A stretch of 64,000 nt of DNA from assembly GCA_018340805.1 (NCBI GenBank), contig JACMZG010001913.1, forward strand, positions 27,450,643 to 27,514,642. The letters run 5' to 3'. Positions within the stretch are counted from its first letter, which is position 1; each line of letters begins with the position of its first letter. Below, piece by piece: positions 34,101 to 45,232 of this stretch. The stretch is from Microvelia longipes (lineage: Eukaryota; Arthropoda; Insecta; Hemiptera; Veliidae). Under the pieces are notes generated by a model. That model was not told the origin of the DNA. It did not search any database and was given only the letters and a program-made list of their open reading frames with translations. The translations under genes were made by a program, and so were the position numbers.

Positions 34101-37100
34101 TGTGCTTTCCGTTTGTAGTTCTATTCGAGTTATCAGTAATTATATTTATGATAATAATTTTACTATTTATTTGATCAAATTTAGTCTAATCAAAGGACTC
34201 CTCGTATTTAAATCCCATAAGTTAAAGTACATATATTGGTGATCAGTACTGGAGATTGGTGCCCGCACAACCCAGTATGGTACCGATTCATAGGGTGGGT
34301 GTGAATATTTAGTTGATGCGAGTTCAGTAAAAAAATATATAAATAAAACAGATTAATTACACAAAAGTCCTATATTTTTTTAATATATAATAATAACTAA
34401 GCTTAAAAATTAGTATAAGACTAAAAATTAGTCATCATCAGAGTTTAACAAATACTAAACAAAAAACAATTTGTTTTTGGCTTTTGTTTATGGCTTGGTA
34501 AGCTAACCAAGCCATACCAAGGTGCAATATGAAGTAGTTTGTAAAATTGTTTTTTTTATTTTATACTTGTTAAACTCTGATGATGACTAATTTTTAGTCG
34601 AAAACTTAGTTATTATTATATATTAATAAAATATAGGACTTCTGTGTAATTAATCTGTTTTTTTTTATGTATTTTTTTATAAGTCCACAAAAAGAAACTT
34701 TTTAATAAAAAAATAAGTGTTATCTATCTCCATATTCTATAAAAAAAAAAAAACATATGACGATGATAGAGATTTAGCAAACCGTGTAAAATAATAAGAA
34801 AAAACGGTACTTGACTGAGTCCGTACCTTCCTTAACCAGTGGACACACTGAGAAAATAAATAATTCACCCTAAAGAAACAACCACAGATGAGTTGCATCC
34901 ACCATGCTTTGAATATTGATTACGTATGTAATGTTTATATAAATTGAGAGCATAGCCGGGGATGCGAACCCCGGACCTTCGGAGCCGAAATCGTGTGCAT
35001 ATTTAATCACGGCCATAGAGGAAGATTAAGAGATTATAAGAAACAAAGTACTTCTAAAACATTTTAATATCCCGAGTTTCAAGTCTTTTAAGTGGGCATA
35101 TCTCGCGGAAGCAGAGATCACTGTGTCTACTCTATTATGACAAGTTTTTAGAAGTAGTAATAATTTAATACTTTAAACAAATTACTAACCTGCAGATAGT
35201 AGGGCCACATGAGAGTTAGAACGGACGCGACTCCGAAATAAGCCAAACATACAATCATCAGCGATAGGATTATAGCCAGTGGAATCGACTTCTGAGGATT
35301 CCGCACTTCTTCCCCTGCAAACCAACCAAATGCCAATAAATTCAAAATAATACGTTTGTGTGTGTGTGTGTAAGATTATGAATGTATGAGATTCTATCCT
35401 CGTTTTTAAGTCTAGGAGCCTCATAAATAAACAACTTGGCATGTATAAATATGGGGGGACGGTCCTATCGTTTGTAATAATCGTGTGTTGTTGTATCGTT
35501 CTACATCAGACAGGCACGCTGTCTGATGTAGCAAATTAAAGTATAAGAATAGAAAGGTACGATATTCCAAAGTAAAAGCAGTAAGTATAAAATAGATTAC
35601 GATCATATAAAGATTTTAAATCACAGATGGATTGCATACCTGAGGCTGAGATGCAGTCGAAGCCAACGTATCCGAAGAAACAGGTCGCCGAAGCTTTTAT
35701 CGTACCAATCACACCGAACGGGAAGAATCCTCCTTTGCCTGCACCGCTAGGAACGTTGGTCAACTTCCAGTTTGCTATGTCAGCTGTAACAAAGTCATAC
35801 TGTAAAAAAATCCCAAAAACGAATTCTTTTTTCGTACTGAAAAATAATTTAAAGTCAGTTTTCGGTTTCATAAAAGCCAAATCTCCACCAGCCAGTGACT
35901 AGGTTAAAGCAGCAGAAAGCTCAGTATTAACCTAGTGACTACTTAGAGTAGATTTGATTTTAATGCAACAACAGCACAGCTCATGTATCTATTATTTAGA
36001 CCATAACCTTTCGTGATGGATTCTTTTGAATTTGGTTAATTCATCCGTAGAAGTATTATACAGAGACAGTCGTCTTTTTCAGAAATAACATGGTCTAATC
36101 TAATATACATAGGCGATTCTAAAAGGGAAGGTGGGGCTAGGGGGCCCTAATACCCCCTGGTTTGTAAATAGCAACAGTTCAGTTCAGTTTTGTAGAGCAT
36201 TGTGTTTCTATCAATGATGTCCTACAACCCTAAAGATGCCTGCCACAGTGGAAGCGAAACGTCGGATTCTTCATCTACATTGACGCGGTTACCACCGGAA
36301 GACCTAAATCTTCAGTCCTGTTGTTGTTCTCCAGTCATTCGAGTACATCAAGTTAATACTGTCTATTTATAGTATATTTAAGTTATACTAAGTGTTTATC
36401 CAGGAGTGTCATTGAGTTATTGATTATAGATTATATAGATCAATTACTCCATGGTGTAACTCATTCAATAATGCAATTCAGTTATTTAGTGCTATAATAA
36501 TTAAATATGAATTGAAAAGAATTATTCTACTTAATACAAAGGATGGTCCAATAGAATATTTTAATTTTATTCATAAAGGCTCTCTTGTCTGACTCAATCT
36601 AATAATGGAGTCAGGTAAGTGATTATATACTTTAATCACTATAAACCTCACACCTTACAGAACCTTAATGTTATGTAAGGTTGGTCTCAAAGTGCGCAAA
36701 ATTATCAACAAAGTCATTCTCCTAATTTTTTTTTTACTTTGCATCTCTTGAAACATGTTCTAAGGTTAGACTCCAGATCCATTTGCTTTCTGCTACTTGG
36801 ATGAAATATTAGGGACCAAATTAAATAGAAAGATACCTTTTAATGATCCAGCTACAATGATGAAAATGACTATAGAGACGTTGACCAGAGTTAGTAGGTT
36901 GTTGAACGCTATTGATTCTTTTAGACCTGTCGCTAGGCCGACTGAAATACAGAGAAGCATATTAATATCTTTAGTTCGACTAGCTAATCAATGACTATGG
37001 AAACTAAAGAAAGAATGCTTCAGAAATGCTGACAAACCTGAGCCAGCATAAATGGATCTAGTCATAAAAAGATATTAGCATCATTCGACATTGATAGTAT

Positions 37101-40100
37101 AAAGGAGAGCCTCAGAACCTTAATAGCTAATATCTTCTTATCTATTGATCACTAGATCCATCAATGGCTAAGATGCCATTAGCTGTATAAGTTCTGAGGT
37201 CCGACTTTATATTATCATTTGACATTAAAATTCAGTTCAAAATCTCAAAATATTTTAATACCAAAAGATTCCTCAGAAACAGACCTATAGCACTGGTCTG
37301 TTACGTCATAGGTTGCATAGTTCTAGAACTATAGCTATTTGGATAGCTATTAGCTTGGAGATAACCCAAGCTACCCAAAACAACCTTAACGTATCTCAAA
37401 TTTCGGCTGTGTAAGAAGCTACCCACAACCACACCCTTAAGGTTTCTGCTACTATTCCATCGGGTAACCTGGGGCATAAGTTTTCAAAGAATAATTAATA
37501 ACGCAGTTAATGCCACTAAACATCATATGGTATTTCCTGATTTTGCAAACTAGATGGGTGAGCGTGACTTTTCGGTAACGAAAAGAAACGAACTGCTAAC
37601 TATCCAAAACCATTGTAGATTCACGAAATTTTTGAAAATTGAAATTTAAACATAAATTAATTTCTATATCTTACTTGTGACTAGAAATGAAATAGCGAAT
37701 GCGAATATATCGAAATATTCGGATAAGAACGGCACTTTAATTTCATAAATGCCTCTATAAAATTGCTCCATGCTTTTGTCGAACATGGTGTCTAGATATA
37801 TGCTCAAACCTCTCGCTACGCTCGCTGAACCTGTTAACCAAAAGCAAATCAAATTCTTCAGTAACTTCAATATCGAAAATATGAACAAGTCAACTTAACA
37901 AGTTTACACAACATAGGTCTCTTATGTATATTAGAATTTAATTGTTGCCTTGATTCATCTCTTTTATAAATATTGTATAGGGTGTTCGAGTTGATTACAT
38001 AAGCCAATTTCTCGTTGGATTTAGAGAGGGATAGTTGAAGCCTCTCTACTAGCCATTAGCTACTCTAAATATTTCTCCTAGGATGTTCAAGTGGCAGATA
38101 GGCCTTCTAGATTTAATTAATCTTTTCCTAACTGCTCTACCAGTGTTTACTTTTCCAATACTAACTATTTATCATTAAGTAACTGAATATTTTCTTATAT
38201 TAAACACTTGAATGATATCAATAGATATTTTAGACGTGATCTCGATAAACGACGTTTTGGGAGCAGGTTCATCTCATCACCTGGTTCACCTTTAGAATGT
38301 AACCTTTTTTCTCATAATTTTGGGTGTCAGGATTTTAACCTAACTTCGTAGGCATGTATCAAAGCCTTCAAGTAAGCACTTTGATTGTTACTAGAGTCCT
38401 TCCCTGATAACTCTTGATAAAAGAATTAGTCATATTTTTAATATTTAAAAAATAGTTGGGTGGTTTATGACTGGTTCGGGTAAATATACTAGTGAGTTAA
38501 AATTAAAAAGGTAGCATTTACCGCAAGTTGAAGAAGCAATTTAAGAATTAGCTACCGTCAATACTTGCTGTTTCAGCAAGTATCGACGGTACCTGATTCT
38601 TCAGGTACTAGTGAGTGACTGATTCTAAATTACTAGAAGCAGGCAAAGATTAGTCCCACCAACTAATTCCTTTGCTGGTGGTAAGCTTACGTGACTTAAT
38701 GTCATCACAAATCAGCAACAGAAGCTATTCACCCCTCTTGAGTTGCTCTCCGAACCCCTGTTTTCTCAAGTTTGGTTCCCCAACCACTGATACCGAATTT
38801 TCTTCCCCTAATGAATGCCAAACAAAGAATTAAACATTCCTGCGGCGTGCTCTAGAAAATTAAGCCTGAGAAACAAGGGACAATTGATTTATTAGACTTT
38901 TGCTTAATTTAGCAAAACCGGGGTTGCTTCATTTTTCGCCTCATTACAGGCATTGCAATTTGTGGCATGGTTGCTTCAAGGCATTTTCCTTTTCTGTCTT
39001 CTTATTACAGAAAGGTTTGCAATAACAATAGAATTGATGGCAGTTAAACCTTCTAAAAATTAAAATAAATTGGTAGGAAAATTATGGATATAAGGTGAAC
39101 TAACTACAGACCCAAATAGCTTTGAACTGCTTAACCAAAGTCTACATATGGGAGTAATATAATGGTCTTCTGAAAAATATTATTAATTGAAACCGCCAAT
39201 CGATTCGGTTTATCCTTTTTTTTTGGACATTAGAAATCTAACGGCAAAGTCCAAATAATATATTTACCTATAATATATTCTATAATTAGAGTCCATCCTA
39301 TAATAAAAGCTACGAATTCTCCAACAGTCACATAACTATAGACATAAGCAGATCCTGCTTTTGGTACTCGAGCTCCGAACTCCGCGTAGCACAAACCTGT
39401 AATAGTTATTGGAGAAGTTATAGAAATTTGAGAAGTTATAGAAGCAGAAGGTAAAGTAGCATGGCTGAATTGCAGCCACTTCTTCCCTTGCCAATGTGTA
39501 TTGATTGTTGTTTTGTATTATTTTCGTTGCAACGTGGCATTTTTATATTTATTCAAGGAATTTTCAAGATTCCAATTATTAGAATTTTTATTTGTGATCA
39601 TTTTCGATATATTTTTAAAAATATGATTTACCTTTTTATTATTTTTAGCTAACTTGATTCAGCATGCCAACAACCAAATAAAATACCGTGCTTAAACGCC
39701 GTTTCAAAATTTTTGGGTTAATGACGTCATAAATTGGCTCCGTAACATGCCCATAATTTTTCCAAATGAGACGCTATGTTTCGAGAAAGCGTTTGACAGT
39801 TATCATAGCTATAAAACGATACACAGGGGTAGAACTCTTAGATACATTTATATAACCCCTCCCTTTCCACAAACGTCATCCAAACAACCTCACATTCAAC
39901 GTTTTTGGATGAAAATTCGTTAAAAATAAATGTTTATTTAAACATTTATTTAATAAACATACCTCAGTGTGTATACTGTCAAACTCAGTGTAAGTTAGAC
40001 AGTAAATGTATACTGTCTAACTTACACTGAGTGGTAAGACATATTGGTAGATAAGGCAATAATATTGGTGCAAGAACTGAGATTGCTGTTTGTATGTAAT

Positions 40101-41122
40101 AGGAAAGGGCAAATTTGTTTGCCATTTCTTCTGACTCACATCAGTATCAAACATTTAGTAGAGAGTAAATAAATTGGAAAGAACACTCGATTGTTCTACA
40201 CCCCTGGATATTTGTGGCCCCGAAGACTGTATGTAAGAAGTATGAATAATAATGAGCGCCAGTGGAGTCATCAGTATGAAGAGAACAAAGAAGAGTCCTC
40301 TCCACAAAACCAATAATTTATTACAGAGAGCTTTCGATCTACAATGAGGTCATCATCAGTGCATGTACAAATAAGTACCTATACTGAAAATGGCTTTATG
40401 GTAGGTTTAACGAACTTATCTTAAAGAAAAGATAAGTTTTACAAACTTAAAATAAATAATAACAGAAATATTAACCTGCAAAAATGGATACTACGGCTGC
40501 TATGAAGAAAGATATGATACCGGATGGACCAGCGATGTCTTTAGCTACAACTCCTGGTAGTACGAATATCCCTACACCTAATGTGCATGCCACCTGCAAG
40601 AAAACCATTGTTCATCAATTAAATGCATCCTGTCGGCTCCTAGTCACATCCTATAAGCTGGTTTGATGGAATGTTAATTTGTAACTTAAAAGACAACATC
40701 CTTCGTTTTGATATACGATCGAGCCAGTTAAGTAAATAAACCCATAAGCCGTTGTGTAAAAGAGAGGGGTCTGAGCAGAATCAGGAATGATTAATAATCA
40801 GGAAGCGGTCATTAATAATTAAAATATGAAAAATCACCAATCCACGACTTCTTGTTCAAGCGTGGTTACTTACTTTGCTGTGGCTGCAGTTCAAATCTTA
40901 GCCTACAGGCATTCCTTTTTTATCGAGTCTTTTGTAGTTTCTAATGGACCAATCAGCTGAGAATGGGGATTGTTAACATCAAAGGAACAAGGTGGATGAG
41001 GTGAATATACTTACTCCCAGCAGTGTGAGGTCAAAGGTAGTTAAAACTTTAGCTAGTTCGGATCTCTCTAACAGCGCTGACTGTACCTGCTTCCTTCTGG
41101 TTAGCTGATTAAAGAACCCCAT
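28161..41122 (-). CDS. Cationic amino-acid transporter, SLC7A/CAT family (slimfast-like)
   Basis: Fourteen coding exons, 615 aa: 41122-41015, 40593-40476, 39396-39268, 37830-37675, 36941-36837, 35783-35640, 35314-35190, 33669-33572, 32177-32038, 31424-31322, 29967-29783, 29307-29141, 28624-28516, 28321-28161. All introns are GT-AG and phases join without stops. The protein follows CAT transporters end to end: N-terminal RRK then [10 protein letters not shown], a [11 protein letters not shown] first membrane segment, [35 protein letters not shown]-like [35 protein letters not shown], and [12 protein letters not shown] before a short acidic tail. These are multipass plasma-membrane carriers of Arg and Lys; insect relatives feed TORC1. 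The ATG lies 1 nt after a good acceptor, so a 5' UTR exon must lie upstream. Ortholog within the CAT group is not settled. Confidence 0.95.
28867..29026. mobile_element. Fold-back MITE-like inverted repeat in transporter intron 12
   Basis: Two ~71 nt arms (28867-28937 and 28956-29026), complementary with few mismatches, separated by 18 nt. The outer ends read TGTTACATTAGAAATTGGGC and its complement. No target duplication is obvious. Confidence 0.75.
30554..30613. repeat. Perfect 28 nt hairpin in transporter intron 10
   Basis: Arms 30554-30581 and 30586-30613 are exact complements around a 4 nt loop (ATTG). The arm begins AGGCCTAAAGCTTTATCATT. A partial third copy of the arm (TTTGTCATTTAC) follows at once. 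Confidence 0.9.
34329..34680. mobile_element. Inverted repeat with hammerhead-like core, Penelope-type, transporter intron 7
   Basis: Arms 34329-34456 and 34563-34680 are largely complementary. The right arm contains CTGATGA (34577-34583), a U, a 6 bp stem GACTAA/TTAGTC closed by TTT, then GAAA (34600-34603), matching the hammerhead core apart from the extra U. The left arm has the same CTGATGA on the minus strand (34435-34441), but its GAAA is changed. The centre holds a smaller hairpin (ATGGCTTGGTAAGC and complement). No protein is encoded. Confidence 0.55.
34948..35018 (-). repeat. tRNA-derived SINE fragment in transporter intron 7
   Basis: On the minus strand, GGTCCGGGGTTCGCATCCCCGG has a perfect box B stem-loop, preceded by sequence in anticodon-arm position. 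The box A region is degenerate and the acceptor ends do not pair, so it is not a functional tRNA gene. Confidence 0.5.
36195..36340 (+). repeat. Hammerhead-like, Penelope-type fragment in transporter intron 5
   Basis: TAAAGATGCCTGCCACAGTG then GAAGCGAAACGTCGG (36231-36265) resembles a decayed core of the CTGAAGA-stem-GAAAC type. Downstream, TTGACGCGGTTACCACCGGA and GACCTAAA recur in altered form near 30670-30705, supporting a dispersed element. Confidence 0.4.
37053..37216. repeat. Interleaved inverted repeats in transporter intron 4
   Basis: Segment A (37053-37079) pairs with A' (37126-37160), and segment B (37093-37120) pairs with B' (37190-37216), each imperfectly. The order A-B-A'-B' is that of a pseudoknot, not nested hairpins. 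Key strings are GATATTAGC / GCTAATATC and CTCAGAAC / GTTCTGAG. Confidence 0.6.
38544..38600. repeat. Near-perfect 27 nt hairpin in transporter intron 3
   Basis: Arms 38544-38570 and 38574-38600 around a TTT loop. The inner 18 nt (TACCGTC[AG]ATACTTGCTG) match with a single mismatch. Confidence 0.85.
39983..40032. repeat. Perfect 22 nt hairpin in transporter intron 2
   Basis: Arms 39983-40004 and 40011-40032 are exact complements (starting ACTCAGTGTAAGTTAGACAG) around a 6 nt loop. Confidence 0.9.
40290..40440 (-). repeat. Hammerhead-like, Penelope-type fragment in transporter intron 2
   Basis: On the minus strand CACTGATGATGACCTCATTG is followed by TAGATCGAAAGCTCTCTG, AATAAATTATTGG and TTGTGGAGAGGAC. 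CTGATGA is at 40359-40353 and GAAA at 40335-40332. The stem between them has mismatches, so this copy is probably decayed. Landmarks match the 23.3-23.55 kb inverted repeat. Confidence 0.5.
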
Positions 41123-41811
41123 CCTACAACGTAAAAGTAAAATAAAATAGCCAAAATTTTAATACGCAGAGACACTTGAAAAAGAAGGGAATAACGTTTG
41201 ATTTTAATGAATATTTGTCAACACTTTGATGAGTTAAACGTTAAGAAACAGAGTTGCAATTATGTCAAGCCATCAATAAAGACGAATGTCAAATTATAGA
41301 ACAGTTCCCAAATGAATTGTTTGTCTACATTCAATTATATGTAATTATCGACTGTTACATTGCCTCGCTATTACTGTCAAATTATTCATAAATGCACTGC
41401 TTGCTTGCAATTAGTAATCGACATGTTGTGGCCATGTATCTGTCAAAAAACTGTTGATATTAAATCATTTCCTTACAAAGGGCCCTCAAATAACAGCGAT
41501 AACAACTAATCACAATTCTTACAGCTAGAGATTGGGTCTTTAAGTGGTTTTATCGTCTCCGGACCAGTTTCATTCAACTCTGTACCAAAAAAAGACAATC
41601 AAAACGATACTCCACACGAGTTTTTCTTCAATACCATCGGATCCGTAATTATTCCGTTTTTTACCACAGTTATAGTTCTGTTTTTCGGTTACAAGTGATA
41701 ATCTCAACTCTGATTCATTCTACACAGGGCCTCAAAATAGGTCAAAAACGACACCAAACTAGGAATTTGTTTATATAAATATTAACAAATTTATGTATAT
41801 TATATAAATAT

Positions 41812-41829
41812 AATAAATTATATAATATA

Positions 41830-41921
<92 letters not shown>

Positions 41922-41935
41922 TATAATCATATATT
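41812..41935. repeat. (TA)n microsatellite upstream of the transporter gene
   Basis: Long TA run with a few breaks; the Ile/Tyr-rich 70-codon minus-strand frame over it is an artefact. Confidence 0.95.
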
Positions 41936-42314
41936 TATATATATTAATGTTCACGAAACTTTAATATATAATATATCTAATCGAAAATTTAAGTTACGTG
42001 AAATAAGTCGGCTATAAAAAATTAATTACTCTTACGTACCTGGTGCCTAATGCCTTTTGCCCGAAAAAGGTTCAAATAGGCTAATACTAAATTTAACCTT
42101 TTTAATGAAATCAAGCATGAATGGTTATCGGATAAGACACTAAGAGGAATCGGAACGAATTGTTTTGATGGAACTCTCCCTAATAGGAGAGTTTAATCGC
42201 AGAGATAGCAGTGTTTATCTTCGGTATTTACACTTTGCGTGATAATTGATGTTTTCAATTTGAATTTGACCTTTCAGATAAATACTATTACCCCAAACAT
42301 TTTTTTCGAATATC

Positions 42315-42407
42315 TTGACAGAGCTTAGTAATCTGAAGATATTAAGATATCTTTAGATTACGAAACTCTGTCAATTCTAATAGAGATTAAGATCTCTATT
42401 AGAATTG
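42315..42407. repeat. Two abutting hairpins
   Basis: The first hairpin has arms 42315-42343 and 42346-42374 (outer TTGACAGAG, inner GAAGATAT / ATATCTTT, with a small internal mismatch). The second has arms 42372-42387 and 42392-42407, exact complements starting CAATTCTAATAGAGAT. They overlap by three bases, so the end of one is the start of the next. Confidence 0.85.
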
Positions 42408-42653
42408 TCGTCTTCATAATATTGATGGCGGTGGTTTATGACTTAAGTTCGAATAGGACATAAAATTATTATCACATATCACGCATGTGTGAAAATACAA
42501 ATAATCAATTTTAAGTTAATTTTATATAATAATGTTCTAAGTCATTGTCCCAAAATTAAATCTTCATTTTGAGTCAATGCTGATATATCTTTTGGATGAT
42601 TCTAAATTTTATTTCTATATTAGTATATCTTAAGTTAGCAACTATAATTTCCT

Positions 42654-42912
42654 GGCAATCACAGTAGCGTCAAAATAACTATTCAATTTAATTTAGTATC
42701 GGCTTTTCTAATTGGTCCATGTCAACTAATACAGTAAACTTGAGTTTTCTTGGACTCGTCAACTTATTCAGCACTAAACCCATGTAAATGTGCAACTAGT
42801 ACTAGCTTTAGTTTCCGTTGCTCTAAACTTCTCCGTTTACAAGTGCTTATTGGTAGCTGATCATCGTACTTGCTCAAATTTTTCACTTTCTGCTAGATTA
42901 TATAATATATAT

Positions 42913-42969
<57 letters not shown>

Positions 42970-42980
42970 TATATATATGT
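42654..42980 (+). repeat. Dispersed repeat ending in (TA)n, inverted relative to 46361-46723
   Basis: 42654-42810 matches the complement of 46562-46723 closely (for example GTGCAACTAGTACTAGCTTT). The following 42811-42897 matches 46361-46460 in the same orientation (TAGCTGATCATC, CACTTTC). Both copies contain a (TA)n array. Confidence 0.75.
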
Positions 42981-43063
42981 ATGTGTATATGTATGTGTGT
43001 ATGAGTTGGTGAGTGTACAAGACGCCTCAAAAAAACTCATTTGAGCTCCCCTGTCAATTATTA

Positions 43064-43177
43064 TTAATTTTTAATTGTATTAAGGGTTGCAAAAAATAGC
43101 CGTCCATTATAGCCAAAATTTGTAATAATTTGGGACGCCATTTCAGTTATTTTTTTATTATCTTTTAATTTCTTGAT
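43064..43177 (-). CDS. Possible terminal exon of an unassigned small gene
   Basis: On the minus strand, ACCGTTTCAG (acceptor) precedes 37 codons that start IKKLKDNKK and end FFATLNTIKN before TAA. Composition looks coding. It is in phase with the possible first exon at 47172-47041, which would give an 81 aa product, but a 3.9 kb intron would lie between and no middle exon was confirmed. No family is recognised. Confidence 0.25.
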   Translation of the reverse strand: MKKLKDNKKITEMASQIITNFGYNGRLFFATLNTIKN

Positions 43178-43501
43178 CTGAAACGGTACATAATATGTAA
43201 CAGGAAATTTTATTAGAAAACAAACTAAGTTTATAATAAAATACATTGTTTTTTAATGGAATAACTATAATGCATATAATTCATTTTCAAATGGTATATG
43301 GAAAATTCATATTTCATTTTAATAGGTGTTCAATTTTTTATATCACCTATATTTATTGGACGTATGTATGTTATTTAACCTTTCTATTTTGATGGTATAT
43401 ATAAAACATTTTGTCGTATGTCTACCTATGTACAATATATTTGTTCAAACGTTAACAATATTGAAAATACAATACACTACAAAAAATTGAAAGGAAGCCC
43501 G

Positions 43502-43617
43502 AGTGAAGCCTTAAACTTCGCAAAACCCACTCTTTGCTTTGTCAATAGAATTGATATCTGGCACGAGAATTACTTCTTCGTTATCATTTTCTTGTGCTAT
43601 CTTATTGGCTAAACAGT
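43502..43617 (-). other. Coding-like segment, unassigned
   Basis: After a possible acceptor (GCTCTAAAG) the minus strand stays open for about 37 codons, including NDNEEVILVPDINSIDKAKS, until a stop or possible donor (GTTTAAGG). An upstream stretch with a GTACAT donor near 43673 does not join it in frame. It could be an exon of the same hypothetical small gene, or chance. Confidence 0.2.
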
Positions 43618-43750
43618 CTTTAGAGCGAAAAAATAAGTATACCGCCTATGCTTTCCTTAAGTTAAAATGTACCTTATAGTCTTCAAAGTTAGTTGGCTGC
43701 TGCATAGAATTAGTGACTATTTACACATCTAAAAATGTTGTACAAATACG

Positions 43751-43835
43751 ATAATAATTCAAAATTAATTATAATATATTTCCTATAATAATTCAAAATT
43801 AATTATAATATATTTCCTATAATAATTCAAAATTT
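43751..43835. repeat. 34 bp tandem repeat, ~2.4 units
   Basis: ATAATAATTCAAAATTAATT starts at 43751, 43785 and 43819, exact between the first two units. Confidence 0.9.
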
Positions 43836-43925
43836 CGGATGCATTTCCATATCAATGTTATTGCAGAAACTCAAACCCTTAATCATAAAATCGATCGTTG
43901 TAGGTTATAGCGCATTTTATATGTA

Positions 43926-44112
43926 TAATGCGTACTTGTATCGGGTGGAATATTTCTATGTCTAATGCGTACTTGTATCGGGTGGAATATTTCTATGTCT
44001 AATGCGTACTTGTATCGGGTGGAATACTTTTACGTCTTAAACGTACTTGTATCCGGTGGAATATTTCAATGTTTAATGCGTACTTGTATTAGGTGGAAGA
44101 TTTTTATGATTT
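43926..44112. repeat. 37 bp tandem repeat, five units
   Basis: TAATGCGTACTTGTATCGGG recurs at about 43926, 43963, 44000, 44038 and 44074. The first three units are nearly identical and the last two are diverged. A 62-codon plus-strand frame over it is a repeat artefact. Confidence 0.9.
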
Positions 44113-45232
44113 GCATTGGCTACTCGGATAGGAATTATAATTCTTGGTCTTAGCCCTGCTTCAGGGACCAAATTACATGATCGTGAAAAATATCTAACTT
44201 TACTCCTTGGGGGCATACCTTGGGTAGATTATTAAACAATTTTTTGCCAGAGGTCGGTGTTGAGGAGGCCCAAGATTCTATTCCCACTCCCCTGTTTATT
44301 TATTTTTTTAGTACGCTGTTTAAAAAAATATTGAATCTAATCAAGTTCCCCAAAATATAATTTTTGTTTAATCTACGCTTTTGAATTTTCACATCCTCCT
44401 TTTGTATAAATCTCTCTTAGCTTTGAACCTGCATTCTCCACAAGTAAGAAAACACGTATAATTTGATAAATAAACAATATTACCTGCTAGAAACAACTTG
44501 AATTTTTTTTTGTGCGATCAAAATAAAAAATATAAATAAACTACATCTGTTTGAAAGACTAGACACGATCACTTGTTCACATTAGAAATAGTTTTAGAAG
44601 ACTGAGATATCCGAGGGTTTTGGGTTACGTAACGATTCCATACCAGTACTAGGGACCTAAGTCCACAAGTAACACGCTGCCCCTTGTACCTGTGTACCTC
44701 TATATGTAGTACAACTGCACTCTACCAGCGAATAAATAATATAATATTAATAAATTCTATATTATAATTTTTAAAAGCAACAAAAACACTAGCTAATTTG
44801 AAGTTATTTTAATAACCCACCCTAAATATTGAAATACATACATATCTATATACACACTAAGGGAGGAAGTTATTAAAAAGCTAAGTAACCTTTTTTGATG
44901 TTTTAAACCGGTATTTTTCATTTACAGTGCCAAACCAAGATATTTCAAGCTTATAAATGTATTAAAATTTATGCAATTTATCTTTCATAAACGAGTTTTG
45001 TTAATTATATGTTGTAGACAATCTTATATTGTATTAACAATGATTTAGTTTTAGGACTATAAATCTATTTGTATTATTCAGTTTCTGACAGTTTGCTATA
45101 AGTTTTAATATTACGACGCTTACCATGTGTAACTCTCTCAATATCGAAACATTTCACTTTTCTATAACAATTCGAACTTGTCATAGACTTAAGTCAGGTC
45201 GGTGATAGAGATAGTTGTGATAGACACATAGA

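Noticed and set aside
35627..35902. 91-codon plus-strand frame
   Set aside because: Antisense shadow of transporter exon 6; frames at 31850-32032, 36797-36994 and 40484-40666 are likewise antisense to transporter exons.
43926..44112. CRISPR-like direct repeats
   Set aside because: The 37 bp units are contiguous with no spacers, and the genome is eukaryotic; it is an ordinary tandem repeat.
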